DNA from: CBDCFV01 sp965261795
Lineage (GTDB): Bacteria > Chloroflexota > Dehalococcoidia > Lucifugimonadales > UBA3495
NCBI GenBank assembly: GCA_965261795.1
Contig: OZ253476.1
Coordinates: forward strand, 496,001 to 560,000
Length of the DNA: 64,000 nt
Reading direction: 5' to 3'
The notes under the pieces were generated by a model. It ran no database searches. It had not been told where the DNA came from and saw only the letters and a program-made list of their open reading frames with translations. A program made the translations under genes and the position numbers. Every line of letters begins with the position of its first letter. Position 1 is the stretch's first letter. Of the stretch, positions 50,252-58,620 are shown in pieces.

Positions 50252-50361
50252 GTGTATCCCCCTCCATTCCCTGGAAGCGTGATGCTGGTTCCGCGCTTGG
50301 TGGCTTTTTGCTGGACCGACGCTTGGGGAGCCTTAACCAGACTCCCCGGCGGACTTCCAGA

Positions 50362-51333
50362 TTATTGTGATTGTGCGTCGCCCGAAGGTCCGGTCTCGTT
50401 AACGACCGTTCGTTCCAAAGCCGGCATTCTAATCCCGCCGCTGTCGTCGGAGGAAGTCAGCCCGGGATCTTCTCCTTGTCGTAACGCGCCGGTGGCCCAT
50501 TGTTGAAGAGCGTTCTCCTCTTCTCCGCTAAGCCCAAGATCGTCCAGTGCCGCTTGTTCCAGAAGTTCTTGTTCCTGCTTCTCAGCCAGCATCGCCGCTT
50601 CCCGTTGAGCCTGCCCTTCCAGGACTGCATTGGCCATTCTGCCGGCAATCAATCGTATGGAACGCACTGCGTCGTCGTTGCCGGGAATGGTGTGGGTCAC
50701 CTTTTCCGGGTCGCAGTCGGTATCCACGATGGCGAATATTTCTACACCCATCCGCCGGGCTTCAGCGATGCAGAGATCCTCTTTCCCTATGTCTATGACG
50801 AACAGGGCCTTGGGAAGTTCTGTCATGTCCCGTAGCCCGGAGAAATATTTCTCCAAGCGATTCAATTCGTCACGCCGCTTTACCCCTTCCTTCTTGGGGA
50901 GAAGCCGGAAGTAGCCTTGGTCTCTCTTCTGTTGCAGGTCCAACATGTGGTTGATTCGACTGCGAATGGTCTTGAAGTTGGTCAGCGTACCGCCAAGCCA
51001 GCGTTGATTGACGTACCACATGTTGCAACGCTCGGCTTCACTTTGCACCACTTCCTGCGCTTGGCGCTTCGTCCCAACGAAGAGCACCTTGCCACCGTCG
51101 GCAGCCAGTTGCACCATGGCCCGGTAGGCATCGTTGATCATGCCCAAGGTCTGCTGCAGGTCAATGATGTGAATACCGTTACGCTGGGTGAAGATGTACC
51201 GCTTCATCTGCGGGTTCCACCTTCGCGTCTGGTGACCAAAATGGACCCCGGCTTCCAAAAGGGACTTCATTGTCAACTGTTCCCTGACTGGAGCCGGTCG
51301 TTCTTCCGCCGGAGCCTCTAAATTTTGTACCAT
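50362..51333 (-). CDS. rpsB: Ribosomal protein uS2 with a C-terminal extension
   Basis: 323 residues from the ATG at 51333 (MVQNLEAPAEERPAPVREQL); an in-frame start at 51438 would add 35 unlikely residues. Conserved uS2 segments: MKSLLEAGVHFGHQTRRWNP, MKRYIFTQRNGIHIIDLQQT, GGKVLFVGTKRQAQEVVQSE, NMWYVNQRWLGGTLTNFKTI, AIVDTDCDPEKVTHTIPGND. About 75 extra residues, Glu/Gln-rich, follow the usual end (AEKQEQELLEQAALDDLGLS ...). First gene of the long cluster, 160 bp after its promoter. Confidence 0.96.
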   Translation of the reverse strand: MVQNLEAPAEERPAPVREQLTMKSLLEAGVHFGHQTRRWNPQMKRYIFTQRNGIHIIDLQQTLGMINDAYRAMVQLAADGGKVLFVGTKRQAQEVVQSEAERCNMWYVNQRWLGGTLTNFKTIRSRINHMLDLQQKRDQGYFRLLPKKEGVKRRDELNRLEKYFSGLRDMTELPKALFVIDIGKEDLCIAEARRMGVEIFAIVDTDCDPEKVTHTIPGNDDAVRSIRLIAGRMANAVLEGQAQREAAMLAEKQEQELLEQAALDDLGLSGEEENALQQWATGALRQGEDPGLTSSDDSGGIRMPALERTVVNETGPSGDAQSQ

Positions 51334-51493
51334 AAACCCTGCCTTTCCAACTTTTCCATTGCGTTTAACGTTCCAATCGGCCCTGGTTCCGGCCAGTGGG
51401 CTGACCAGACCCTGTAAGTCAACAACTGCGCCAGTCAACCACCGCCCGAAATGCCTTCGCGGGAGCGGTCACAGCACAGTTTTCGGTGAACCG

Positions 51494-51522
51494 AGTATAT
51501 CATAGGGCCATACACCGTTCAA
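51494..51522 (-). promoter_or_regulatory. Promoter of the rpsB-tsf cluster
   Basis: On the minus strand: TTGAAC (51522-51517), a 17-nt spacer and TATACT (51499-51494). The leader of about 155 nt before rpsB is long enough for uS2-type autoregulation, which I cannot confirm. Confidence 0.75.
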
Positions 51523-51568
51523 CGGAGACGCTCGGCCAGTTGTAGGACGGTTTTCGTGGCGTTTGTGG

Positions 51569-52057
51569 TCAAATGCTCATGGCAAGGCGCATGCCGTTGA
51601 GCAGCACCGCACCGTAGACCCCCGCCAGCAGGTCATCGGACATAATGCCCCACCCGCCGGGCAGCTTCTCCAAGTGCCGGATGGGCCAGGGTTTTACAAT
51701 GTCCAGAAAGCGGAAACAAACGAAGGCCGCCGCTATCCAGGGCAAGCTCTTGGGAAGCAGGAGGCAAGTGGTCCAAACGCCCACAAATTCATCCCATACG
51801 GCCCTCTTCGGGTCCGGATCATCGTCGGTAATCAAAGACCCGGTGGCCCACACGCCGACGAAAAATCCTATTCCAGTCAGGAAAAACAAGGCCGGAGAAG
51901 TCCCGTGGAAAGGAGTGGCGTAATATATCGCCAACGCCACCAAGCTCCCGGCCGTCGCGGGCGCCACCGGGAAAAAGCCTGATCCCAGACCGGTGCCCAT
52001 CGCCCAAGCCAACCTGAGCAGAACAAGCCGCGCCAAGCGTTCTGCTTGGCTAACCAT
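51569..52057 (-). CDS. pgpA: Phosphatidylglycerophosphatase A
   Basis: 162 residues, membrane. WAMGTGLGSGFFPVAPATAG, then DPDPKRAVWDEFVGVWTTCL with the catalytic acidic residues, VCFRFLDIVKPWPIRHLEKL, PGGWGIMSDDLLAGVYGAVL. Dephosphorylates phosphatidylglycerol phosphate. Start overlaps the metallopeptidase gene by 8 bp. With cdsA in the next operon it represents phospholipid synthesis. Confidence 0.94.
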   Translation of the reverse strand: MVSQAERLARLVLLRLAWAMGTGLGSGFFPVAPATAGSLVALAIYYATPFHGTSPALFFLTGIGFFVGVWATGSLITDDDPDPKRAVWDEFVGVWTTCLLLPKSLPWIAAAFVCFRFLDIVKPWPIRHLEKLPGGWGIMSDDLLAGVYGAVLLNGMRLAMSI

Positions 52058-52418
52058 AACCCAAGCGGTGGAGGTCTTCCTCGGTCATGCCCAGATAATG
52101 GCCGATCTCATGCAACAGGGTTATCTGTATCTCTTTCTCCGCTTCTTCTTCGGAAGCGCAGCTTTGCATGATCGGCTGGCGAAAGATGGTGATGCAGTCC
52201 GGCAACGGCGGCTCGGGACCCTCCCTGTCGGTCAACGGGACGCCGGTATACAGTCCTAACAACGTCTGCCCCTCGCCGACCGACTCCAGGTCGTCCGGGC
52301 TGGGCCATTCCTCAACCACAATGTCCAGGTTGCGCAGTGCCAGCTTCATTGACGGCGGCACTTGCCGGTACGCTTGACGCACCAAGCTGAGAAACTTGCG
52401 CTCGGAGAGGTAAATCAA
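52050..52418 (-). CDS. Zincin-like metallopeptidase family protein (DUF1025 type)
   Basis: 122 residues. LVRQAYRQVPPSMKLALRNL, DIVVEEWPSPDD, then GPEPPLPDCITIFRQPIMQS and the C-terminal HExxH site ITLLHEIGHYLGMTEEDLHRLGYG split as HEIGHYLGMTEEDL. Small soluble zincins of this kind are widespread with unknown substrates. Overlaps nfo by 4 bp and pgpA by 8 bp, a tightly coupled three-gene unit. Confidence 0.88.
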   Translation of the reverse strand: MIYLSERKFLSLVRQAYRQVPPSMKLALRNLDIVVEEWPSPDDLESVGEGQTLLGLYTGVPLTDREGPEPPLPDCITIFRQPIMQSCASEEEAEKEIQITLLHEIGHYLGMTEEDLHRLGYG

Positions 52419-53272
52419 TTGTCTGCGCCGACCTGCCGCCGAATGGTTTTCAGGATGTCGATATTCCGTTGGTCCGGGCCTTTACCCTCAAAACCGGGCA
52501 CTTCCAACAGGAACGGCACGTCACGGAAGGCCGGATGCCCCATTATGGTGGCGAAGCCGGATTCTCCGATGAACCCCTCGCCGATGTTGTCGTGTCGGTC
52601 TACGCCGGAACCACAGGGGCGCTTGGAGTCGTTGGCGTGGACTGCCGCCAACCGTCCCTTTCCAATGGTGTCTTCAAACTCGGTGATCATGGCTTCGATT
52701 CCCGGTGTAGTCGCCAGATCGTAACCGGCGGCAAAGCTGTGCTGGGTGTCCAAACACACCTTCAGCCTTGGGCTTCCGACGGCTTCGATGATGCGCCCCA
52801 ACTCCTCGAATTTTGCGCCTATGTGCTCCCCCATACCGGCCATATTTTCTACGGCCAGGCTGGGGCCATCAGGAGAGTTGTCCAGCACTCGCTTTAAGGA
52901 ATCGACGACTTGGTCGAAGATGGCGTCGTAGCCCGCTCCCTTATGACTGCCGGGATGAAAGATGACGCCATTCGCCTCAATGTCCGCAGCAAGGTTCATG
53001 TAGTTGATGAGGGACTGAACGCCCTTTTCCAGGTTGGCCGGATTAGACGTCCCCAAGTTGATCAAGTAGATAGCGTGGAGGAACGCCGGTCCTATACCAG
53101 CCTCCGCGGAGGCCGTTCGAAAGGCTTCTACTTCCTTCTCTGGCACGGGCTTGAAAGCCCAGCCCTGGGGCGACGACCCGAAAATTTGCAGGGTCTCACA
53201 ACCAATACCGGCGGCCCGCGCCACGGACTTGCTGACTCCACCGGCGCTGGATACATGAGCTCCAATTTTCAT
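52415..53272 (-). CDS. nfo: Endonuclease IV (AP endonuclease)
   Basis: 285 residues from the ATG at 53272, with GGGAGG about 7 nt upstream; the frame is open to 53302 but those codons precede the conserved start MKIGAHVSSAGGVSKSVARA. Zinc-ligand segments: GVIFHPGSHKGAG, LAVENMAGMGEHIGAKFEEL, KVCLDTQHSFAAGYDL, AVHANDSKRPCGSGVDRHDN, IGEGFIGE. Cleaves abasic sites in base-excision repair. First gene of a unit with the metallopeptidase and pgpA. Confidence 0.96.
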   Translation of the reverse strand: MKIGAHVSSAGGVSKSVARAAGIGCETLQIFGSSPQGWAFKPVPEKEVEAFRTASAEAGIGPAFLHAIYLINLGTSNPANLEKGVQSLINYMNLAADIEANGVIFHPGSHKGAGYDAIFDQVVDSLKRVLDNSPDGPSLAVENMAGMGEHIGAKFEELGRIIEAVGSPRLKVCLDTQHSFAAGYDLATTPGIEAMITEFEDTIGKGRLAAVHANDSKRPCGSGVDRHDNIGEGFIGESGFATIMGHPAFRDVPFLLEVPGFEGKGPDQRNIDILKTIRRQVGADN

Positions 53273-53460
53273 TTGCGGCCCTCCCTGTTTGCTATTGTCC
53301 AAGCGGAATCAATTATAGGGCAGGAGGCCTGCTTAATGTCTCCGTTAATCCCCTCATTAAATGGGCAATAATATTATGAAATCGGCGGAGTTGAGGATGC
53401 CGCTAGAATGCGGTTGCGTTTTAAGTGTGACAAAGTCCCGTTGACAGTGCTCCAAGGCCT

Positions 53461-53488
53461 TTTACAGTGCTCCAAGGCCTTTTATAGT
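53461..53488 (+). promoter_or_regulatory. Promoter of the 53531 gene, reshaped by a 20-bp tandem duplication
   Basis: TTTACA (53461-53466), a 16-nt spacer and TATAGT (53483-53488). The 20-bp unit ACAGTGCTCCAAGGCCTTTT occurs at 53444-53463 and 53464-53483. A perfect TTGACA (53441-53446) sits before the first copy, so deletion of one copy would give TTGACA-16-TATAGT. Confidence 0.65.
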
Positions 53489-53530
53489 ATCTGGGCAATT
53501 CTTCGGCAGATTCGATGGAATGGAGTAATT

Positions 53531-53857
53531 ATGCCGCGTATCGAAATCCCCGATTGGAGATTTGAATCGGAACCGGTCTGGGTATCTTGCCAAGCCATCA
53601 AAGAAGCCGATTGGCTCATACCACTTAAGGAAGTAATCGTGCGGTTCGAAGCCGACGGAGAACAATTCGTTGCTTTCGTTCCCGAATGGTACATCGACCG
53701 CAATAGGAGTGGAATGTGGGGAGCTATTATCGCCGATGTCGAAGGCGGCGTCCTTGTTGATATCCCAGTAGAAACCCTTACTTGCGGGCGCAGGATCATG
53801 GTACGGGACTCAGAAAGAGAGTCTGTCCTGAGTCCCCGCCAACAAGGCGTCGGTTAA
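53531..53857 (+). CDS. Hypothetical protein, 108 residues
   Basis: From the ATG at 53531 (GGAG about 7 nt upstream): MPRIEIPDWRFESEPVWVSC, AIKEADWLIPLKEVIVRFEA, DGEQFVAFVPEWYIDRNRSG, then EGGVLVDIPVETLTCGRRIM. Beta-rich, soluble, no recognised family. Its stop overlaps the next start (TAATG). Lies in an AT-richer stretch unlike the neighbouring housekeeping genes, which suggests horizontal origin. Confidence 0.65.
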   Translation: MPRIEIPDWRFESEPVWVSCQAIKEADWLIPLKEVIVRFEADGEQFVAFVPEWYIDRNRSGMWGAIIADVEGGVLVDIPVETLTCGRRIMVRDSERESVLSPRQQGVG

Positions 53858-54000
53858 TGATACTGAGCGACCGGGAAATCTGGATGGAGATCCGTGAACG
53901 GTTAACAGATAAATGGATAGCGGCGATGAAGCGCGGCGATTCAAAGACTATGACCCATTACCAGAACGAGCTAACCCGTTTGGAAGATTGGTGTTCATAA
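53857..54000 (+). CDS. Small hypothetical protein, 47 residues
   Basis: From the ATG at 53857 that overlaps the upstream TAA: MILSDREIWMEIRERLTDKW then IAAMKRGDSKTMTHYQNELT and RLEDWCS. Helical. The first eight residues resemble the start of dCTP deaminases (MILSDRDI), but nothing else of that enzyme is present. Its tight coupling to the 108-residue gene suggests a two-protein module of unknown function. Confidence 0.55.
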   Translation: MILSDREIWMEIRERLTDKWIAAMKRGDSKTMTHYQNELTRLEDWCS

Positions 54001-54030
54001 TCAACCAGTACGGGAAAGTCGTGTAACAAT

Positions 54031-54465
54031 TTGAAGGTGTTAGCTCGCTGTAAGAATTGGTTATCATCGAATTTTGAACGATACGAATCGAGATTATATT
54101 GGTTATCATCGAATTTTGAACGATACGAATCGAGATTATCTGGTCTTGGACTAAGTATTGCCTATGTAGTTAGTCTTGTCATTTTTCTATGGACATGTGA
54201 TAATCGGTTTCTCTTAGACACTCTAGCAAATATTATCAGCGTCTCAGCCGGAATTGGGTTATTTGCTGGATTTCTCACAGAGGTAATTGGGATGATTATA
54301 GCGGCGGCTATGAGAAAGAATGCTCTTGAGGATGAAAGAAACGCCTTCAAAAAGGAATTGGATTCGAAGGGTATACCATACACAGTAGATGCAACAGGTG
54401 CTGTTCGTATAGCTGACATCCCTAGACGAAGGCGAGTAAGACGAACCGCTAGGCCTACGTCTTAA
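54031..54465 (+). CDS. Hypothetical membrane protein with a duplicated 14-residue segment
   Basis: 144 residues from TTG 54031; the start is uncertain. WLSSNFERYESRLY is present twice in tandem, encoded by an exact 42-bp duplication (54056-54097, 54098-54139). Two membrane helices follow (SIAYVVSLVIFLWTC and IGLFAGFLTEVIGMIIAAAM), then a charged tail (NALEDERNAFKKELDSKGIP ... RRRRVRRTARPTS). AT-rich codon use unlike neighbours. A terminator follows 28 bp after the stop. Confidence 0.6.
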   Translation: MKVLARCKNWLSSNFERYESRLYWLSSNFERYESRLSGLGLSIAYVVSLVIFLWTCDNRFLLDTLANIISVSAGIGLFAGFLTEVIGMIIAAAMRKNALEDERNAFKKELDSKGIPYTVDATGAVRIADIPRRRRVRRTARPTS

Positions 54466-54493
54466 CCTCACCGTTGAAACTCAAGTCCACAAT

Positions 54494-54525
54494 AAACACC
54501 CCAACACCATTGGGGTGTTTTTCTT
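54494..54525 (+). terminator. Rho-independent terminator after the 53.5-54.5 kb island
   Basis: An 11-bp stem, AAACACCCCAA (54494-54504) / TTGGGGTGTTT (54510-54520), followed by TTCTTTGTCTT. Confidence 0.9.
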
Positions 54526-54750
54526 TGTCTTGTCTTTGAACATCACTTTCTAACGAAAATGCCCTTGACTAAATGGGATTGAATTATCCCAACCATTATT
54601 TATATTTTCTCGATTTTCGCACAATAATAGGTTTGAGGATTGGCCGAGTTACGGGTAAGACGGTTTGGCCCATGCCCGATTTCAACCGTCGCTTAACGCT
54701 ATATTATTGGCTCCAGCAGAGACGAATCGGATACAATTTCCCCAACTATC

Positions 54751-55782
54751 ATGCGCGCACTGGTCTTGGAACAACCCGGAAAGCCTCCCGTTTTGGCCGT
54801 CAAGCATCTACCCACGCCGGTCCCTGATCCCCATGAGGTGTTGGTCGAGGTGGCAGCCTGCGGATTTTGCCATCACGATTTGTTGGTGATGGCCGGGGTC
54901 CTCCGCCGCGGCGTAAAGCCCGGTGTCGTCCTGGGACACGAGATAGCAGGCGTAGTTGTGGATGCAGGGACGGATGTAACCGGCTTCCGCCGCGGCGACC
55001 ATGTGGTCAGCCTGTTGACGGACGCCTGCGGGGAATGCGACCGGTGCCGCTCCGGCAGAGAGCACCGATGTCTTCACGGGACGGGAATAGGCCACGGCAA
55101 GGACGGCGGATTCGCGGAATATGTCGCCATGTCCGAATTCAGCTTGGTGGGAATCCCACCGGAATTGGACCTGGTAAAAGCCTCCCTGTTTGCTTGTCCT
55201 ATGGGGGTTGCTCTGAGAGCCGCCGAATCTGTGGCCAGGACCGGCCCCGGTGATATTACGGTGGTAACCGGAGCGGGAGGGGGGCTTGGGATTCACGCGT
55301 TGCAGATCGCTTCAGCCTTGGGCAGCAGGGTATTGGCCGTAACTACGTCGCCGGACAAGCTGGGGCGTTTCGCCCTCTTGGGCGCCGAGGAGGTCCTGCA
55401 TTCGGACGAGTTGGACTTCAGCGAGTTGGTTCTGGCCCTGACAGAAGACCGAGGGGCCGACGTGGTCCTGGATACGGTGGGATCGGCCCTTTTCGAATCT
55501 GCTTGGCGCAGCCTGGCCCAGTTCGGACGCTTGGTGTTGTTGGGAGAGGTAGCGGGACGTCCCGTGGAATTGAACTTGGCGGAGGTAATCTTCCGCGATG
55601 CTCAAGTGTTGGGTTCCTCAGGCGTATCCCGACGCGAGGTGGCCCGAATTGCGGAGATGGTGTCCCTCGGCAGCGTAACTCCGATACTTGCGGATACGCT
55701 GCCGCTGGAGGAAGCGGGCGTTGCCTTCGACCTACTGGTTAGGAAACAAGTCCTTGGCCGGCTGGCGCTCACCGCCCGATAA
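54751..55782 (+). CDS. Zinc-dependent alcohol dehydrogenase-like (MDR superfamily) oxidoreductase
   Basis: 343 residues. VAACGFCHHDLLVMAGVLRR with the catalytic-zinc Cys, GVVLGHEIAGVVVDAGTDVT with the zinc His/Glu pair, structural-zinc cysteines in CGECDRCRSGREHRC, and the NAD(P)-binding GAGGGLGIHALQIASALGSR. Reaction: oxidation or reduction of an unidentified alcohol/aldehyde pair. The ATG at 54751 has no ribosome site and a TACAAT lies only 14 nt upstream (54732-54737), so the message may be leaderless. The last 14 bp overlap the end of secF on the other strand. Confidence 0.9.
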   Translation: MRALVLEQPGKPPVLAVKHLPTPVPDPHEVLVEVAACGFCHHDLLVMAGVLRRGVKPGVVLGHEIAGVVVDAGTDVTGFRRGDHVVSLLTDACGECDRCRSGREHRCLHGTGIGHGKDGGFAEYVAMSEFSLVGIPPELDLVKASLFACPMGVALRAAESVARTGPGDITVVTGAGGGLGIHALQIASALGSRVLAVTTSPDKLGRFALLGAEEVLHSDELDFSELVLALTEDRGADVVLDTVGSALFESAWRSLAQFGRLVLLGEVAGRPVELNLAEVIFRDAQVLGSSGVSRREVARIAEMVSLGSVTPILADTLPLEEAGVAFDLLVRKQVLGRLALTAR

Positions 55783-56761
55783 GACCCATCAACGTTGCGG
55801 CGGCCGTGGTCGACGCCCTGCGCCCCCTGCCTATCACCCTGCCGATCTCGCCCCGTTCCCAAATGACGATGAACTGGCTGGCAATGAATATGGAGCTGTA
55901 GGTCCCCACTATCGCCCCCACCGCCACAACCAACAGGAGTCCCCTGATACTCGGGCCGCCGATCAGCAGCAGCGCCAATAGCACGAACAGGGTAGTGCAA
56001 CTGGTGTTTAACGACCGGCCGAGCGTGTCCGTGATGCTCAAATTAACGACGGATTCCAGTGCCCGGTCCGGGTAACGGATTACGTTCTCCCTGATCCTGT
56101 CGAACACTACGATGGTGTCGTTAACACTGTAACCGGCTACAATCAGGACGCCGACGATGAACATGGAGTTGACTTCCATGTCCAAAACTTTCCCCAGGAT
56201 GGAAAAGACTCCGAGGACGAACACCACATCGTGGATCAAGGCCAGTATCGCGCTGATGCCATAACGGTACGACTTGGGCACCCGACGGAACGCATACCAG
56301 ACGTATAAAAGTATAAACACCGAGGCCGCCAGCACCGAGTAAAACGCGTTCACCACGGTTTCACTAGCTATGATGGGCGAGACGGAGTCGAACTTGACCT
56401 TATCCTTCTCCAGTCCCAGGGACTCCTCAAGGTCTGACTCTATCCGCTCCCGTTCCGAAATTTCATCACCGAAAGCCTCTTGCAGTTGCTTGGTGCGGAT
56501 GAAGTAGGAGGTCCCTCCCATCCGTTGAATCAACGCTTCGGGATGGCCGAGCCGGTCCATGCGGTCTTGGACCTGCTGCTCCGTAACGGGCGACTCAAAG
56601 GATACTTGCAGTACAGCCCCGCTGGTGAAGTCAATCCCCGGGTTGAGCCCGGAATTGCCGGAAGCCCACCCTGGCGGCAGGATCATGGAAAGCAAGCCCG
56701 GTAGAATCAACAAGCCCGAAAACAGAAAATACCAACCTCGTTTGGCGACTACATCCAACAC
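55769..56761 (-). CDS. secF: Protein translocase subunit SecF
   Basis: 330 residues, six membrane helices expected. GIDFTSGAVLQVSFESPVTE in the first periplasm-side domain, then ALIHDVVFVLGVFSILGKVL, VGVLIVAGYSVNDTIVVFDR (family GYSINDTIVVFDRIRE) and SLNTSCTTLFVLLALLLIGG. Works with SecD to drive late protein export with the proton gradient. Follows secD by 2 bp. The C-terminus is short and basic (GRVIGRGRRASTTAA). Confidence 0.96.
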   Translation of the reverse strand: MLDVVAKRGWYFLFSGLLILPGLLSMILPPGWASGNSGLNPGIDFTSGAVLQVSFESPVTEQQVQDRMDRLGHPEALIQRMGGTSYFIRTKQLQEAFGDEISERERIESDLEESLGLEKDKVKFDSVSPIIASETVVNAFYSVLAASVFILLYVWYAFRRVPKSYRYGISAILALIHDVVFVLGVFSILGKVLDMEVNSMFIVGVLIVAGYSVNDTIVVFDRIRENVIRYPDRALESVVNLSITDTLGRSLNTSCTTLFVLLALLLIGGPSIRGLLLVVAVGAIVGTYSSIFIASQFIVIWERGEIGRVIGRGRRASTTAAATLMGLIGR

Positions 56762-56763
56762 TG

Positions 56764-58617
56764 CTACACCCTCCGTACCGTCGCGCCGCTGGATCGTTGC
56801 ACCCGTTCCGGCGTAAAGAGATTAATCCGGCGGCTGAAACCGATCCACGCCAATAGCTGAAGCAGGTTGCGGCTCACTACAACAGCGGTGAACATGCTGG
56901 CGATAATGCCGATGCCCAAGCTTATGGCGAAACCGGTGATCAACCCGCCGCCCAAGCGGTCCCCGAACCAGATAAGCACACCGCAGGTGATGAGCGTGGA
57001 AACGTTTCCGTCACGGATTGCCGGCCACGCCCGGTTGAACCCAACCTCCATAGCCGACGCTAGTGTCCGGCCAATGCGTACTTCCTCTTTCATCCGCTCA
57101 AAAATCAGAACGTTAGCGTCCACCGCCATACCGACGGACAGGATGAACCCGCCAATGTGAGAAAGAGTGAGGGTAACCGGTATTAGCTTGAACACCGCTA
57201 ACACCAAGAGAGCGTAGACCACCAAGGAGACCGCGGCTACTATTCCGGCCATACGGTAGTAGGCCACCATGAAAACCATTACCAAGCCCAAACCCACCAA
57301 GCCGGCGAACAAGCTCTGCTTCAGGGACTCGGACCCCAACAGCGCCTGTACGTCGCTCTCCTGGATGATGTTAAGCGGCACAGGCAGACGCCCGGATTCA
57401 AGCTGGATCGCCAACGTCCGCGCTTCCTCCCGGGTGAACGGGTCGAACGTCCCGCCGCTGATCTGACTTCGTCCGTCCCGAATCCACGCACGGGCGACGG
57501 GGGCCAGCAGTACATCCTCGTCCAAAAGAACGGCAATTCGTTTGGTCCGCACACCCACGATGCGCCGGGTGAGTTCACCGAAAATTTCACTCCCTCTATC
57601 ATTGAAAGCGATATTGATTACCCAACCCGGCTCGATTTCAGACGTAGCGGCATAAGCGCTCTCGAGGTCGTCTCCGGTGAGGCCGATGTCGGCATCGTCG
57701 AAACTGATGCAATTTTGATCAGTGCAGGTGCGCTCCTTGAACTCCAGTGTGGCCGTCTGGCCAATCAGTTTCTTGGCTTCGTCTATACCGCTGGTGACTC
57801 CAAAAGACTCGATGGCGACCGACAACTCCTGCTCCAGCCTTTCTCGAAGCCGTTCCTGCTTTACCGTCCCGATGGTGTTGGTCTTCAGCCTGAACGTCCG
57901 GTCATCTTCCTGGTCTATCGAGATTGTTCCGAGGTCCAGTGGCAGGATAGCTGTTCGCAACGCCGCCGCGTCCACGGATTCGCTGAACGTAACGCGAGTT
58001 ATGGAACCGCTGGCGCCGGGAAGTTGAACGATAATCCGGTCCTCACCCAAGCGTTGAATAATGGGCTCTTCAGTCCCGAAAAGGTTCACCCGCCGGTTGA
58101 TAATTTCGTGTACCCCTTCCATCTGGTCCGGAGTTGGGGGGGCAATATCCGTAACCGTAAATGTCTCAAGGCTGCCTATATCTTCTTCCAAGGCGGTCTC
58201 GAGCTTGGTCCGAGTGTCAGAGTCCAGCAACTCGGTCTTTATCTGGAAGGCGTTGCCGCCCTTGGACAATACTGACGCGGAAATGTCCACCCCGTCGGCG
58301 GCGTCGATTATTTCGCTTGGGGTAACGGCTTCGTTGAACGCGACGTCTATCTTGGTGCCTGAGTCGGCTTGGTACACCAAGTGCCCGCCGCCCCGCAAGT
58401 CAAGGCCCAACTTCAGGCCCAACGGCCCGGTGCCCCCTCGTTCCAAGGTAATCCCCGGAAGCTGTAGATTGATCTCTCTGAAAGCGAGGGTGGCAACCGA
58501 GACGGCCAGAACAATCAGCACAATGACCGACAATCGAATGCTCCTCTCTCGAGAGGAGGGGGGAAACAGCAACCAGAGGATCGAACCGAAGACCCCCCCT
58601 AATATCTTGGATGCCAC
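56764..58617 (-). CDS. secD: Protein translocase subunit SecD
   Basis: 617 residues. GLKLGLDLRGGGHLVYQADS near residue 65, the large extracytoplasmic P1 domain, a GGTFDPFTREEARTLAIQLE and SGRLPVPLNIIQ block before the membrane part, and GFILSVGMAVDANVLIFERM then KEEVRIGR, the SecD hallmark. Six membrane helices. Operon with secF, and only 3 bp after the tRNA nucleotidyltransferase gene. Confidence 0.96.
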   Translation of the reverse strand: MASKILGGVFGSILWLLFPPSSRERSIRLSVIVLIVLAVSVATLAFREINLQLPGITLERGGTGPLGLKLGLDLRGGGHLVYQADSGTKIDVAFNEAVTPSEIIDAADGVDISASVLSKGGNAFQIKTELLDSDTRTKLETALEEDIGSLETFTVTDIAPPTPDQMEGVHEIINRRVNLFGTEEPIIQRLGEDRIIVQLPGASGSITRVTFSESVDAAALRTAILPLDLGTISIDQEDDRTFRLKTNTIGTVKQERLRERLEQELSVAIESFGVTSGIDEAKKLIGQTATLEFKERTCTDQNCISFDDADIGLTGDDLESAYAATSEIEPGWVINIAFNDRGSEIFGELTRRIVGVRTKRIAVLLDEDVLLAPVARAWIRDGRSQISGGTFDPFTREEARTLAIQLESGRLPVPLNIIQESDVQALLGSESLKQSLFAGLVGLGLVMVFMVAYYRMAGIVAAVSLVVYALLVLAVFKLIPVTLTLSHIGGFILSVGMAVDANVLIFERMKEEVRIGRTLASAMEVGFNRAWPAIRDGNVSTLITCGVLIWFGDRLGGGLITGFAISLGIGIIASMFTAVVVSRNLLQLLAWIGFSRRINLFTPERVQRSSGATVRRV

Positions 58618-58620
58618 TGA

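Noticed and set aside
53857..54000. dCTP deaminase fragment
   Set aside because: Only the first eight residues (MILSDREI) resemble that enzyme and no catalytic region follows.
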